From Roseiarcus sp963787135 (GTDB taxonomy: Bacteria > Pseudomonadota > Alphaproteobacteria > Rhizobiales > Beijerinckiaceae): a DNA stretch of 64,000 bases. Of the stretch, positions 9,058-19,059 are shown piece after piece; within the stretch, counting starts at the first letter, position 1, and the number at the start of each line of letters is the position of its first letter. The stretch is taken from positions 62,001-126,000 of the forward strand of contig CAWBBW010000009.1 of the NCBI GenBank assembly GCA_963787135.1. Direction: 5' to 3'. The notes under the pieces are model-generated. The model made no database searches, was not told the DNA's origin, and worked only from the letters and a program-made list of their open reading frames with translations. The translations under genes were made by a program, and so were the position numbers.

Positions 9058-9756
9058 ATGGCGCGTTCAGTCAATCTCATTTTGAGCTGCGTGGCCCTCC
9101 TTGCCGCGGCGCTGCTCGGCTATGTCATGACGCCCCATCGGTTGATGGCGCGCACGCACGACGTCTTCAATATCGACGAGCATATTCCCCACGCCTTCGG
9201 CGATTGGTCGCCTCTTCCGGGGGCGCAGGCCATCAAGCCGCCTCCCGACGGGCTTGAGGCGGAGATCTACAATCAGGAGGTCTCGCGCGCCTTCGTGGAC
9301 AAGGCGGGCCACGTCGTCTTCTTCATCGTCGCTTACGGCGAGAGCCAGAGCGACCGGCTGCAACTTCATCATCCGGAGGTTTGCTACACGGCGCAGGGAT
9401 TCCGCGTTACGCGGCCGTCGACCTCCAAATTCGAATGGTCGTCCTCAGCGCCGCCGATTCCACTGACCCGGCTGGTGGCGACGCGGGAGGACCGGCTCGA
9501 ACCGATCAGCTACTGGATGCGCGTCGGCTACGACGTCTCGAACAGCAATTGGACCCGTCAGGCGCTGAAGCTCGAGTACGGGCTCCGGGGGTGGATTCCC
9601 GACGGCGCGCTCTTCCGTGTCTCGACGATTGGCCTGCCTCAGGACATGAGCTTCAAATTGCAGGACAAATTCATTCGCGATCTGCTGAACGCGGTCACGC
9701 CGGAAACCCAGGAATTCATGGTGGGCGAACCAGGCAAGGCTCTGCTGGGATCGTGA
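9058..9756 (+). CDS. epsI: EpsI family protein (exosortase-associated)
   Basis: A 232-residue protein with an N-terminal membrane segment (LILSCVALLAAALLGYVM). An EpsI (DUF3485) domain follows with HIPHAFGDWSPL, the conserved Cys in HHPEVCYTAQGF, and YWMRVG. EpsI proteins are encoded beside, or fused to, exosortases and take part in export of PEP-CTERM proteins and exopolysaccharide. A PEP-CTERM substrate gene follows 246 bp downstream on the same strand. No exosortase (EpsH/XrtA-like multi-pass protein) is encoded in the window, so the sortase must lie elsewhere. The ATG at 9058 is the obvious start; the 8455 frame upstream of it is antisense to the ALDH gene. Confidence 0.88.
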   Translation: MARSVNLILSCVALLAAALLGYVMTPHRLMARTHDVFNIDEHIPHAFGDWSPLPGAQAIKPPPDGLEAEIYNQEVSRAFVDKAGHVVFFIVAYGESQSDRLQLHHPEVCYTAQGFRVTRPSTSKFEWSSSAPPIPLTRLVATREDRLEPISYWMRVGYDVSNSNWTRQALKLEYGLRGWIPDGALFRVSTIGLPQDMSFKLQDKFIRDLLNAVTPETQEFMVGEPGKALLGS

Positions 9757-10002
9757 GGCTGGACCGCTGCGGTCCAGGAGAACGGGCGGGCGGCGACGGG
9801 CGCTAAGACCGTTTTTTATTTCGCACAACCAATGCTCTCGAAAATCGGGCCGGGTAGACGAGCCCGTCCAGGGATATTCGCTTGTGCCATCAAGGCATTG
9901 GCCGCCGACTAATGCAATGCAGCAAAATTGTGTTGACGCGTTCACACTGTTGTGATTAGGTTTACGCTGCGTGCATTAGGGACGTGCAGATATGGGGGTT
10001 CT

Positions 10003-10590
10003 ATGAGCACGAAATTAAACATGAAATCGCTAGCGGGGGCGGCGGCCTTGGTGTCTGTGGCGCTCTTGTCCGCACCGTCGAATGCGGCGACCGTGCCACT
10101 GGGTCTGGTCGCGATCCCAGGCGTGGCGTTTCCTACGACCACGCTTGAACAGCAATATACGACAAATGGGACCGTGACTGACTATTACACGTTCAGTCTT
10201 GGGGGAGAATACATCTTCTTTGCAGGCGATCAGGTTTCTGGCTCGTTTGGATTCGTGAAATCCGGCTCGTTGGCGCTCTACTCTGGGGTTCCGACGGGGG
10301 GAAGCCTCATTCCGGAGCTAACGGGCAGTAATCCGAACGTCACTCCAGCGTTTAACTCAGGTAACTATAGCTGGGGTCTCGGCGATGACACAGGTTGGAA
10401 ATTGGGGCCGGGCAAATACTACCTTGAAGCCACAATTAACGCAAAAGGGGTTAGTGCGATCACTGGGAGCATCGATCTCTTGGCGGTCCCTGAACCCACC
10501 ACCTGGGCAATGCTCGGCATCGGCTTCGCTGGGATCGGTCTGGTCGGCCTGAGCAAGCGCCGTAACGGCTCGCGGTACGCCGTTCTCTAG
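10003..10590 (+). CDS. PEP-CTERM sorting-domain protein, secreted
   Basis: A 195-residue protein. The signal peptide (SLAGAAALVSVALLSAPSNAA, cleaved near residue 26) is followed by a beta-rich domain with many Gly/Ser/Thr and no catalytic motif I recognise. The C-terminal PEP-CTERM signal is textbook: VPEPTTWAMLGIGFAGIGL, then a short Arg/Lys cluster (SKRRNGSR). The exosortase would recognise it and anchor or release the protein at the cell surface. Base composition is visibly lower in GC than the neighbours, and the 246-bp upstream region is also AT-richer, so it probably has its own promoter. A good intrinsic terminator follows. Confidence 0.92.
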   Translation: MSTKLNMKSLAGAAALVSVALLSAPSNAATVPLGLVAIPGVAFPTTTLEQQYTTNGTVTDYYTFSLGGEYIFFAGDQVSGSFGFVKSGSLALYSGVPTGGSLIPELTGSNPNVTPAFNSGNYSWGLGDDTGWKLGPGKYYLEATINAKGVSAITGSIDLLAVPEPTTWAMLGIGFAGIGLVGLSKRRNGSRYAVL

Positions 10591-10624
10591 ATTTCACCGG
10601 CGGGGGGTTAGCTGCCAACGAACG

Positions 10625-10650
10625 AAACGGCCTCCTTTGGGGGCCGTTTT
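10625..10650 (+). terminator. Rho-independent terminator after PEP-CTERM gene
   Basis: The stem AACGGCC (10626-10632) pairs with GGCCGTT (10642-10648) across a 9-base loop and runs into TTTT. It lies 36 bp after the stop codon. Confidence 0.85.
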
Positions 10651-10753
10651 CATTTTGAGCCGGTTGCTGCGACTTGACGGCTCGCGTGCGCCGGCCGACC
10701 CTTCCGTGCGACCGTGAGTTCAGGAGACCGCGCGCGTAGGCAGGGAGGCAAGG

Positions 10754-12565
10754 ATGGCGATCCACGACGTCAAGGTCGAGCGCGCGGCGCTCGACGCGCG
10801 CGCCCGCGCAATTCTCGACGAATGTCCGGACGTCTTTCGCCTGATCGCCCGCGGCGCGGCAATCGACCCAGAGCACGAGGCCATCGTCTATTTACGAACG
10901 GCGCTCGATCCCGCGCCCGCCGTGACCACGGCCCGGTCGTTTCTGGGCTTCGTCTCGGCCGCCGGGCGATGGCTCCGCGAAAACGGCGTCGGACCGGACG
11001 ATACGGTCTCGATCCTCGCGCCCAATTGCACGGCCGTGTCTGTCGCCTACTGGTCGGCAATGAGCTTTGCGACCGTGCATCCGCTCAACCTCCTGTTCAG
11101 CCGGGAGGCAATCGCGGCACAGCTTGCCGCGGCCAGGACGAAAGTCCTGTTCACCCCGCCGCCGGGCGCGCCCGGCGGATTGTTCGAGAAGGTCGAGGGC
11201 GTCGCTGAAGCCATCCCGACGCTCAAGCGGATCGTGACCCTTCCGCTCGATGGCCGGGTGGCGTTCGGCGACGAGACGGTCACTCCCGATTTCGCCCGGC
11301 GCGACCCATCCCCGGCGACCTCCTCGCCCGATCGCGTGGTCGCCATCCTGCCGACCGGCGGCACCACCGGCGCGCCGAAAGCCGCGCGGCTGACCAACCG
11401 CAACGTAACGGCCTCGGCGGTCGCCTCGATGCTCGCCTTCGACGGGCGGCCCGGCGACCGAGTCCTGATCGCGCTTCCTTTGTTTCATGTCGGGGGCGCC
11501 TTCGTCGGCGCGCTCTCGGCCCTCGCCGCCGGCGCAGCGCAGGTCGTCCCGACCGCGGCGAGCCTGCGCAACCCCGAGGTGATCAAGAACTTCTGGCGCA
11601 TCGTCGAGGCGCAGCGCATCACCATTGGCGCGCTGGTCCCGACTGCCCTTGGGGCGGTCGCCGAGGTTCCGGTCGGCGGCGCCGACATCTCGAGCCTGCG
11701 CCTGTTCGCCACCGGCGCTTCGGTCTGCCCGCCGGAGATCGAGCGGCGCTTCCTCGCCGCCTGGCCAGGCGACTGCGTCAGGCAAGTCTATGGCATGACC
11801 GAATTCGCGGGCGCGATCACTCAGACGCCCCACGATTTCGGCCAGAAGCCCGGCTCCGTCGGCTTTCCCGTTGCGCTCGCCGAAGTCGCAGTCCTGACCG
11901 GCGGCGAATTGCACCGCGGACCCTCGCCGACGGGAGAGATCGTCGCGCGCGGGCCCCACGTCTTCTCCGGCTACGCCGACTCGCGGCACGGGCGGGGCGC
12001 GTTCCACGACGGCTGGCTCAGGAGCGGCGATCTCGGCCGCATCGGCGCTGACGGCGAGGTCTATGTCACCGGACGGATCAAGGACGTCATCATTCGCGGC
12101 GGGCATAATATCGACCCGGCCGGCATCGAGGATGCGGCGCTCGGTTTCCCCGGGGTGGCGCTCGCCGCCGCGGTAGGGCGGCCCGATCCCTATTCAGGCG
12201 AGACGCCGATGCTGTTCGTCTCGCCCTCTCACGGCGCATCCATCGATCCGGCCGCGCTCGGTCATTTCGTCGAAGGCCGCATCATTGAGACGCCCGCGCG
12301 TCCGCGCACCATTGTCGTCATTCCCGAAATGCCGCTGACGCCGGTCGGCAAGATCTTCAAACCGCGCTTAAGGGAGATCGCCGCCGAAGAGGCCGCGCGC
12401 GAAATGATCGCGGCGGCTGCGCCTGGGGTCGCCGCTGACGTCTTCGTCGCCACCGAGATCGAGCGCGGTCTCGTCGTGACAGTCAAGGCGCCGCTCGCGC
12501 ATTGCGAGACCCTGCGAGCGGAACTCGGAAAGCTTCCGCTGACTGCGAACGTCATCGCGACCTGA
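10754..12565 (+). CDS. Acyl-CoA synthetase, AMP-forming
   Basis: A 603-residue ANL-superfamily ligase that would activate a carboxylic acid to its acyl-CoA through an acyl-adenylate. The P-loop is ILPTGGTTGAPKAARLT. The A5-type motif is VYGMTEFAG and the A7/A8 region is GWLRSGDLGRIGADGEVYVTGRIKD (shown as two parts: GWLRSGDLG and VTGRIKDVI). The catalytic lysine is in LTPVGKIFKP. The C-terminus extends about 60 residues beyond the lysine. It is the first gene of a same-strand catabolic cluster (carboxylase, hydratase, BKACE, acyl-CoA dehydrogenase), so it probably supplies the first CoA thioester of that pathway. The substrate is not evident. Confidence 0.88.
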   Translation: MAIHDVKVERAALDARARAILDECPDVFRLIARGAAIDPEHEAIVYLRTALDPAPAVTTARSFLGFVSAAGRWLRENGVGPDDTVSILAPNCTAVSVAYWSAMSFATVHPLNLLFSREAIAAQLAAARTKVLFTPPPGAPGGLFEKVEGVAEAIPTLKRIVTLPLDGRVAFGDETVTPDFARRDPSPATSSPDRVVAILPTGGTTGAPKAARLTNRNVTASAVASMLAFDGRPGDRVLIALPLFHVGGAFVGALSALAAGAAQVVPTAASLRNPEVIKNFWRIVEAQRITIGALVPTALGAVAEVPVGGADISSLRLFATGASVCPPEIERRFLAAWPGDCVRQVYGMTEFAGAITQTPHDFGQKPGSVGFPVALAEVAVLTGGELHRGPSPTGEIVARGPHVFSGYADSRHGRGAFHDGWLRSGDLGRIGADGEVYVTGRIKDVIIRGGHNIDPAGIEDAALGFPGVALAAAVGRPDPYSGETPMLFVSPSHGASIDPAALGHFVEGRIIETPARPRTIVVIPEMPLTPVGKIFKPRLREIAAEEAAREMIAAAAPGVAADVFVATEIERGLVVTVKAPLAHCETLRAELGKLPLTANVIAT

Positions 12566-12652
12566 GGCGGCAATTGACTTCGCCGCGGTTCCCGTGAACG
12601 TTTGACCACAATGAGGCCGCGGATCGCGCGGGATGAGGGAGGGGCCGACCGC

Positions 12653-14264
12653 ATGCCCGCGATTCGCTCGAACGTCATCGTGGAAAGCGACGACTTTCGC
12701 GCCAACCGCGCCGCGCATCTGCAATTGATCGCCGAATTCCGCGCGCTCGAACGCAAGGTCTGCGAAGCCTCCGCCCGCAGCGACGCGAAGTTCGGCGCGC
12801 GCGGGCAATTGCCCCCGCGAGAGCGCGTCAACCTACTCCTCGATCGCGACTCGCCTTTTCTGGAGCTTTCGAGCCTCTGCGGCCTTGGGATGCACGAGGA
12901 CGACGGCGTGGGCAACGTCTTCGGCGGCGGCTCGATCGTCGGCATCGGCGAGATTTCCGGCGTTCGCTCAATGATCGCGGCCAACGATTCGGGCATCAAG
13001 GGCGGCGCCGCTCATCCGATGGGCGTCGAAAAGGCGATCCGCGCCCAGGAGATCGCGCTCGCAAACAAGCTGCCTTACGTCCAGCTCGTCGAAAGCGCCG
13101 GCGCCAATCTCATGCTGCAGGCGGAGATGTTCGTCCGCGGCGGGGCGACTTTCGCCAACATGGCGCGCCTGTCGGCGGCCGGAATCCCGGTCATCTCCAT
13201 CGTGCACGGCTCCTCGACCGCGGGCGGCGCCTATCAGACGGGCCTCGCCGACTATGTCGTGATGGTGCGCGGACGTTCGAAAGTCTTTCTCGCCGGGCCG
13301 CCGCTGCTCAGGGCCGCGACCGGCGAGATCGCCGACGATGAAGCGCTCGGCGGCGCTGAGCTCCACAGCGTCACGACGGGCCTCGGCGAATATCTTGCCG
13401 AGGACGACGCCGACGCCTTGCGCATCGGCCGCGAGATCCTCGCCCGCATCGGCTGGGGGTCACCCGCGCCGCGTCCCCGCGCGCCCGCGCCGCTTTACGA
13501 TCCCGATGAGCTCCTCGGGATCGTGCCCGTCGATTATCGGAAGCCCTACGACGTGCGCGAAGTGATGGCGCGCCTGGTCGACGGTTCGGAGTTTCTCGAT
13601 TTCAAGCCGCTCTTCGGCGAAGCGACCGTCTGCGGCCATGCGGCGATCGAGGGACGCCCGGTCGGACTTATCGGCAACAACGGACCGATCGACTCGGCGG
13701 GCTCGAACAAGGCCGGGCAGTTCATCCAGCTCTGCTGTCAGGCCGGTCTGCCGATCGTGTTCCTGCAGAACACGACAGGCTATCTCGTCGGCGTCGACGC
13801 CGAGACCTCCGGCATCGTCAAGCACGGCTCGAAGATGATCCAGGCCGTCACCAACGCCGCCGTGCCGAAACTCACACTGCAGATCGGCGGCTCGTTCGGC
13901 GCGGGCCATTACGGCATGTGCGGGCGCGCGTTCGGACCGCGTTTCCTCTTTTCGTGGCCAAACGCCCGTGTCGCGGTGATGGGCGGCGAACAGGCCGCCA
14001 AAGTGATGGCGATCGTTGCCGAGGAGAGTGCGCGCGGGCGCTCGCTCCCTTTCGATGCGGAGAAGACCAAGGCGCAAGGGGCGCGGATTGTCGCGAGTTA
14101 CGACCGCGAGTTCGACCGCGCTCTTCGCCACGGCCCGGCTCTGGGACGACGGTCTCATCGATCCGCGCGACAGTCGTGCTACCCTCGCTTTCTGCCTCGA
14201 CACCTGTGGGGAAGCCGACGCCCGGACGCTGCGTCCCAACAGTTTTGGCGTCGCGAGGTTTTGA
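12653..14264 (+). CDS. Acyl-CoA carboxylase, carboxyltransferase (beta) subunit, with one frameshift
   Basis: About 536 residues once a +1 frameshift near 14112 is corrected. The ATG at 12653 has a Shine-Dalgarno stretch (GAGGGAGG) about 10 bases upstream. Both crotonase-like carboxyltransferase halves are present: GGSIVGIGEISG and SSTAGGAYQTGLADYVVMVRG in the first, NNGPIDSAGSNKAGQFIQLC and GGSFGAGHYGMCGRAFGPRF in the second. The sequence resembles methylcrotonyl-/geranyl-CoA carboxylase beta subunits. After SYDRE the frame changes; the expected ending (TALFATARLWDDGLIDPRDS) lies in the next frame and stops at 14264, 4 bp before the hydratase gene. The partner alpha subunit is encoded at 15063-17016. 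Confidence 0.87.
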
Positions 14265-14268
14265 AACT

Positions 14269-15066
14269 ATGGAGGCGCTTCTTCATGTTCATGAGATCGG
14301 CCGCAGCCTCAAGTTCGTGCTCGACGACCCGCGCCGCCAGAACGCGCTTTCGGCAGAAATGGTCGGCGAGATCGAAAGCGCGCTCGACGCGGCTGCGCCC
14401 GGCCTCGCGGCGCTCGTGATCGAAGGGGCGAACGGCGTCTTCAGCGCCGGCGCCGATCTCAAATCGCTGCCGAGCGCTCTGGCGACGCCACCCAAGCCGG
14501 GCGAGGCTGATCCCCTGGAGGCGCTCAACGCCGCTGGCGGGCGCTTCTTCGCCCGCTTCGCCGCGCTGCCTTATGTGACCATCGCTGTAGTCGACGGTGC
14601 AGCGGTCGGCGGCGGCATGGGCCTCGCCGCCGCCGCCGATATTGTCGTTGCGACCCAGCGCGCGCGCTTCGCGCTCTCCGAGACTAGCCTCGGCATTCCG
14701 CCGGCCCAGATCGCGCCCCATCTTGTCGCCCGGCTCGGCGAGCGCCTCGCGCGGCGCCTCGCCCTGACCGGGGCGCGGCTGGATGGGCGCGAGGCTGCGG
14801 CGCTCGGTCTCGCCGACTTCACTTGCGACAGCGACGCCGAACGCGACGCAAGGATCGAGGCCCTGCTTGCCTCCATCGAGCGCTGCGCGCCCGGCGCCAA
14901 CGCGGAGACCAAGCGGCTCTTCCGCGCCTGCCGAACACAGGCGTCCGACGGCTACATCGAAACAGCGGCGAAGAGCTTCGCCGAAGCTATTCGCGGACCG
15001 GAGGGCCGCGAGGGACTGAGCGCCTTCATGGAGAAGCGCGCGCCGTATTGGGCGAGGAGCGCATGA
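14269..15066 (+). CDS. Enoyl-CoA hydratase/isomerase family protein
   Basis: A 265-residue crotonase. The N-terminus FVLDDPRRQNALSAEMVGEI and the oxyanion-hole segments GVFSAGADLKSL and VDGAAVGGGMGLAAAADIVV are present. LSETSLGIPPAQIAP holds the usual glutamate position region. It ends with FMEKRAPYW. The ATG at 14269 sits 4 bp after the corrected end of the carboxyltransferase, and the stop overlaps the biotin carboxylase start (ATGA). Position between the two carboxylase subunits mirrors methylcrotonyl-CoA and geranyl-CoA carboxylase operons, where the hydratase acts on the glutaconyl-CoA product. That role is inferred from context. Confidence 0.9.
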   Translation: MEALLHVHEIGRSLKFVLDDPRRQNALSAEMVGEIESALDAAAPGLAALVIEGANGVFSAGADLKSLPSALATPPKPGEADPLEALNAAGGRFFARFAALPYVTIAVVDGAAVGGGMGLAAAADIVVATQRARFALSETSLGIPPAQIAPHLVARLGERLARRLALTGARLDGREAAALGLADFTCDSDAERDARIEALLASIERCAPGANAETKRLFRACRTQASDGYIETAAKSFAEAIRGPEGREGLSAFMEKRAPYWARSA

Positions 15067-17016
15067 GCGCCCGCTTTGCCTCCGTGCTGGTCGCCAACCG
15101 CGGCGAGATCGCCTGCCGCATCATCCGCGCCGCGCGCGCTGAAGGCCTCCGCGCCATCGCCGTCTTCAGCGGCGCTGACGCCGATGCGCTGCATGTGCGC
15201 CTCGCCGACGCCGCTGTGCGCATCGGTCCCGCGGCGGCGGCGCAATCCTATCTTTCGATCGACGCGCTGATCGCTGCGGCGAAGGCTGCGGGCGCCGAAG
15301 CGGTCCATCCGGGCTACGGCTTCCTCGCCGAAAGCGCGGATCTTGCCGACCACTGCGCCGCGGCCGGCCTCGTCTTCGTCGGACCGCCGCCCGCGGCAAT
15401 GCGCGCCATGGCCGACAAGAGCGCAGCCAAGGCGCGCATGATCGCGGCGGGCGTCCCTTGCGCGCCCGGTTATCATGGCGAAGATCAGAGCGCAGCGCGC
15501 TTCGCCGAGGAAGCCCGCCGGCATCGGCTATCCTTTGATGGTGAAGGCGAGCGCAGGCGGCGGCGGGCGGGGCATGCGGGTCGTGCGCGAGCCTGAGGCG
15601 CTGGAGGCTGCGCTGCGTTCGGCGCGCGCGGAGGCGGAGAGCGCTTTCGGCGACGGACGGCTCCTGCTCGAGCGTGCGCTGCTCGGCGCCCGCCACGTCG
15701 AGATCCAGGTCTTCGGCGACGAGCACGGCGCGATCGTCCACCTCGGCGAGCGCGACTGCTCGATCCAGCGCCGTCACCAGAAACTGATCGAGGAATCGCC
15801 GTCCCCAGCCGTCTCGCCCGAATTGCGGGCGGCCATGGGCGCGGCGGCAGTGCAGGCGGCGCGCACGGTCGGCTACGTCGGCGCAGGCACCGTCGAATTT
15901 CTTCTCGCCGACGACGGAAGCTTCTATTTTCTGGAGATGAATACGCGCATCCAGGTCGAGCACCCGGTGACGGAATGCGTCACCGGGATCGACCTTGTGC
16001 GGCTTCAATTTCAGGTCGCTCAAGGGGGCTCGCTGCCGTTCGGCCAATCGGATGTCGCCTTGCGCGGTCATGCGATCGAAGCCCGGCTCTATGCAGAAGA
16101 CCCTTCAGCCGACTTCCTTCCCTCCACCGGCCGCGTCGTCGCGTGGCGCCCGGGCGAAGGGGAGGGCGTGCGGGTCGATTGCGGAGTTGAAAGCGGAGCG
16201 ACGGTCGGGCCGCATTACGATTCCCTTCTCGCCAAAGTGATCGCCTTCGGCTCGGACCGCGAGGAGGCGCGCCTTCGGCTGGTGCGGGCGCTCGGCGGCA
16301 CGTTCGTCGCCGGCGTCGCGACCAACCGTGACTTTCTCGTCGACGCGCTGAGTCGGCGCGAATTCATCGACGGCGAGGCGACGACCGCATTTCTCGCCGG
16401 CGCGCCGCCACATGCCGACCCTCCGAGCCGCGAAGCGATCGCGCTCGCAGCGCTGCTGTTCGTCGACCGCGGGCGGTCGCCCGCGCCGACCGCCACGCCG
16501 ACCGCCACCTGGCGCGCATCGCCGCTGCGGCTAACGGTCGACGGCGTCGAGGCGCGCGCGTCCGTTCGCAGGCAAGGCGACGAGCAGATCGTGACGGTCG
16601 ACGGCGAGACAATACCGATGCGGCTCCTCTGCCGCGACGGCGACGACATCCGCTTCTCCTGCGGCGGCGTCGACAGGCGCGCGACTTGCGCCCGCGATGG
16701 CGATGACCTCTGGCTCGACTTCGACGGTGCATGCCGGTGCTTCATCGACCGGACCTACGCGCCGCCGCAGCTCAGGGACGAGGATTCCGACGGCGCCGTG
16801 CGCTCGCCGGTCAGCGGCGTCATTGTCGGCGTCGAGGCGAGGGCCGGCGACAGGGTGCGGCGCGGACAGGCGCTTGCGACAATCGAGGCGATGAAGATGC
16901 AATATTCGATCCTCGCCCCGATCGACGGCGTCGTTCAGACGGCGAACGCGGTCGCCGGCGCCCAGGCGCAGGCGCGGGCGATTCTGTTCGCCATCGAACC
17001 GCACGGAGACCATTGA
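15063..17016 (+). CDS. Acyl-CoA carboxylase, biotin carboxylase plus BCCP (alpha) subunit, with one frameshift
   Basis: About 650 residues after correcting one shift near 15515-15521 (GCCCGCCGGCATCGG has one base too many). The N-terminal domain shows VLVANRGEIACRIIRAARAEG and VHPGYGFLAESADLA. The ATP-grasp part carries KASAGGGGRGMR, then ERDCSIQRRHQKLIEESPSP, and EMNTRIQVEHPVTE. The C-terminal biotinyl domain has the attachment site EAMKMQ, so carboxylase and carrier are fused, as in methylcrotonyl-, geranyl- and propionyl-CoA carboxylases. The start overlaps the hydratase stop. It pairs with the carboxyltransferase at 12653-14264 to form a complete biotin-dependent acyl-CoA carboxylase. Confidence 0.88.
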
Positions 17017-17017
17017 G

Positions 17018-17899
17018 ATGGACAAATCCGTCGTCACCTGCGCGCTGACCGGCGTCCTGACCGACCCGGCCGTCTATCCGGCGCCGGTGACGCCGGAGGA
17101 AATGGCGCGCGAAGCCAGGCGCGCCTATGACGAGGGCGCAAGCGTCGTCCATATCCACTTCCGCCGCCTCGAGCCCGGCAAGGGCCATCTGCCGTCGTGG
17201 GGGCCCGAGGTCGCAATCGCCGTGGTTGCGGCGATCCGCGACGCCTGTCCCAGCGTCATCGTCAACCAGACGACTGGCGTCGTCGGCCCCGACATCGCCG
17301 GGCCACTCGCATGCCTCCGCGCCGTCAGGCCCGAAATCGCGGCGCTCAACGCCGGCTCGCTCAACTACCTCAAGACCCGCGGCGACGGGACCTGGGCCTG
17401 GCCGCCGATGCTGTTCGACAATCCGGTCGAGAAAGTCGCAGCCTTCCTCCAGACGATGCGCGAATGCGCAATCGAGCCGGAGTTCGAGTGTTTCGACACC
17501 GGCATCGTGCGCACCGCCGCGGCGATCGCGCGCAACTGCGGCTACCGCCGAGCGCCGAAATATAATTTCGTCATGGGCGTCGAATCAGGCATGCCGGCGG
17601 ATCCGGAACTGCTGCCGATCCTGACCCGGCTCATCGTCGCGGGCGCACGCTGGAGCGTGACCGCCATCGGCCGCAAGGAGATCTGGCCGCTGCACCGCAG
17701 CGCGGCCGAGCTCGGGGGAGACCTGCGCACCGGCCTCGAGGATACGATCCATCTGCCCGACGGCTCGCGCGCCGCCTCCAACGGCGAACTTGTCAAGGCG
17801 CTGGTCGCTGTCGCCCGTGAGACCGGTCGCGCCGTCGCCTCGCCCGAGGAAGCCCGCCTCGCCCTCAATCTGTCTCAGCCCCAGGAGATCGGCCCATGA
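17018..17899 (+). CDS. Beta-keto acid cleavage enzyme (BKACE, DUF849)
   Basis: A 293-residue TIM-barrel enzyme of the BKACE family, which uses Zn2+ and acetyl-CoA to cleave a beta-keto acid into acetoacetate and a new CoA thioester. Family marks are the N-terminal CALTGVLTD, the metal-binding HIH in ASVVHIHFRRLEPGKG, NQTTG, and the distal RTGLEDTIHLPDG. It starts 2 bp after the carboxylase and overlaps the next gene (ATGA), so it is translated in the same operon. It may replace a lyase step downstream of the carboxylase. A second, different BKACE is encoded at 37233. Confidence 0.9.
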   Translation: MDKSVVTCALTGVLTDPAVYPAPVTPEEMAREARRAYDEGASVVHIHFRRLEPGKGHLPSWGPEVAIAVVAAIRDACPSVIVNQTTGVVGPDIAGPLACLRAVRPEIAALNAGSLNYLKTRGDGTWAWPPMLFDNPVEKVAAFLQTMRECAIEPEFECFDTGIVRTAAAIARNCGYRRAPKYNFVMGVESGMPADPELLPILTRLIVAGARWSVTAIGRKEIWPLHRSAAELGGDLRTGLEDTIHLPDGSRAASNGELVKALVAVARETGRAVASPEEARLALNLSQPQEIGP

Positions 17900-19059
17900 C
17901 CGCGCATTCGTTCGACGCCGTGCGCTTGAGCCCGTTCTACACGCCCGAGCACGAGGCGTTCCGGCAGACGCTGCGCCGTTTCGTCGCGCGAGAGATCGAG
18001 CCCTACGCAAACCAGTGGGACGAGGCGGGTGAGTTTCCGCGCGAGCTCTACAAGAAGGCCGCAGCAATCGGCTACATGCAGCTCGGATACCCAGAGCGCT
18101 ACGGCGGCATCGAATGCGATCGCTTCATGCGGATCATCGCGATGCAGGAGATCGCGCGCGGCGGCTCGGGCGGCGTGGGCGCGGGGCTCTTCAGCCACAC
18201 GATCGGCGCGCCGCCGATCCTCCATCGCGGCCCGGAGGAGATGAAGGCGCGCGTGCTGCCGCAGATCCTCTCTGGCGAGAAGATCTCCGCGCTCGCCATC
18301 ACCGAGCCCAGCGGCGGCTCCGACGTCGCGAACCTGCGCACGACCGCGCGGCGTGACGGCGACCATTTCGTCATCAACGGCTCGAAGACCTTCATCACCT
18401 CGGGCATGCGCGCGGATTTCATCACGCTCGCGGCACGCACCGGGGGCCCGGGCACAAGCGGCGTGAGCCTTATCCTGGTCGAGGGCAATCCCGAGGGCCT
18501 TCAGCGCACGCCGCTCAAGAAAATGGGCTGGTGGTGCTCGGATACCGCCACCCTCTATTTCGAGAATTGCCGCGTGCCGGCCGCCAATCTTATTGGCAAG
18601 GAGGGCGAAGGCTTTCGCGCGATCATGCTCAATTTCAACGACGAGCGCCTGCACGGCGCGGCCGGCGCGATCGCTTTCGCCCGCGTCTGCCTCGAGGAGG
18701 CGATCGCCTACGCCAAGGAGCGCGTGACCTTCGGCAAGCCGATCGTTCAGCATCAAGTGATCCGCCACAAGCTCGTCGACATGGCCCAGCGCATCGAGGC
18801 CTCGCAGGCGATGCTGGAGCTTTTGACCTGGCGGCTCGAGCAGGGTGAGAATCCGGTCGCCGAGATCTGCATGCTGAAGAACCAGGCGACGACGACGCTC
18901 GCCTTCTGCGCCTCCGAGGGGGTGCAGATTTTCGGCGGCGCCGGCTTCATGCGCGGCGCCAAGGTCGAACGCATCTATCGCGAGGTGAAGGTCAACGCGA
19001 TCGGCGCCGGCACGGAGGAGATCATGAAGGATCTCGCCAGCCGCCAGATGGGACTCTGA
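17896..19059 (+). CDS. Acyl-CoA dehydrogenase
   Basis: A 387-residue flavoprotein with the full three-domain acyl-CoA dehydrogenase fold. AITEPSGGSDVANLRTTA and NGSKTFITSGMRADF match the FAD/substrate signatures of the middle domain. The C-terminal domain has RVTFGKPIVQHQVIRHKL, then QIFGGAGFMRG, and ends GAGTEEIMKDLASRQ. The catalytic base is expected in the segment before RQMGL (the E of GTEEI), as in short/branched-chain members. ATG overlaps the BKACE stop. The enzyme would oxidise the acyl-CoA formed by a cluster ligase to the enoyl-CoA that the carboxylase uses. This order is inferred. Confidence 0.92.
   Translation: MTAHSFDAVRLSPFYTPEHEAFRQTLRRFVAREIEPYANQWDEAGEFPRELYKKAAAIGYMQLGYPERYGGIECDRFMRIIAMQEIARGGSGGVGAGLFSHTIGAPPILHRGPEEMKARVLPQILSGEKISALAITEPSGGSDVANLRTTARRDGDHFVINGSKTFITSGMRADFITLAARTGGPGTSGVSLILVEGNPEGLQRTPLKKMGWWCSDTATLYFENCRVPAANLIGKEGEGFRAIMLNFNDERLHGAAGAIAFARVCLEEAIAYAKERVTFGKPIVQHQVIRHKLVDMAQRIEASQAMLELLTWRLEQGENPVAEICMLKNQATTTLAFCASEGVQIFGGAGFMRGAKVERIYREVKVNAIGAGTEEIMKDLASRQMGL

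Noticed and set aside
9952..10002. Longer start for the PEP-CTERM protein at 9952
   Set aside because: The extra N-terminal residues would precede the signal peptide unnaturally. The ATG at 10003 gives a normal signal sequence.
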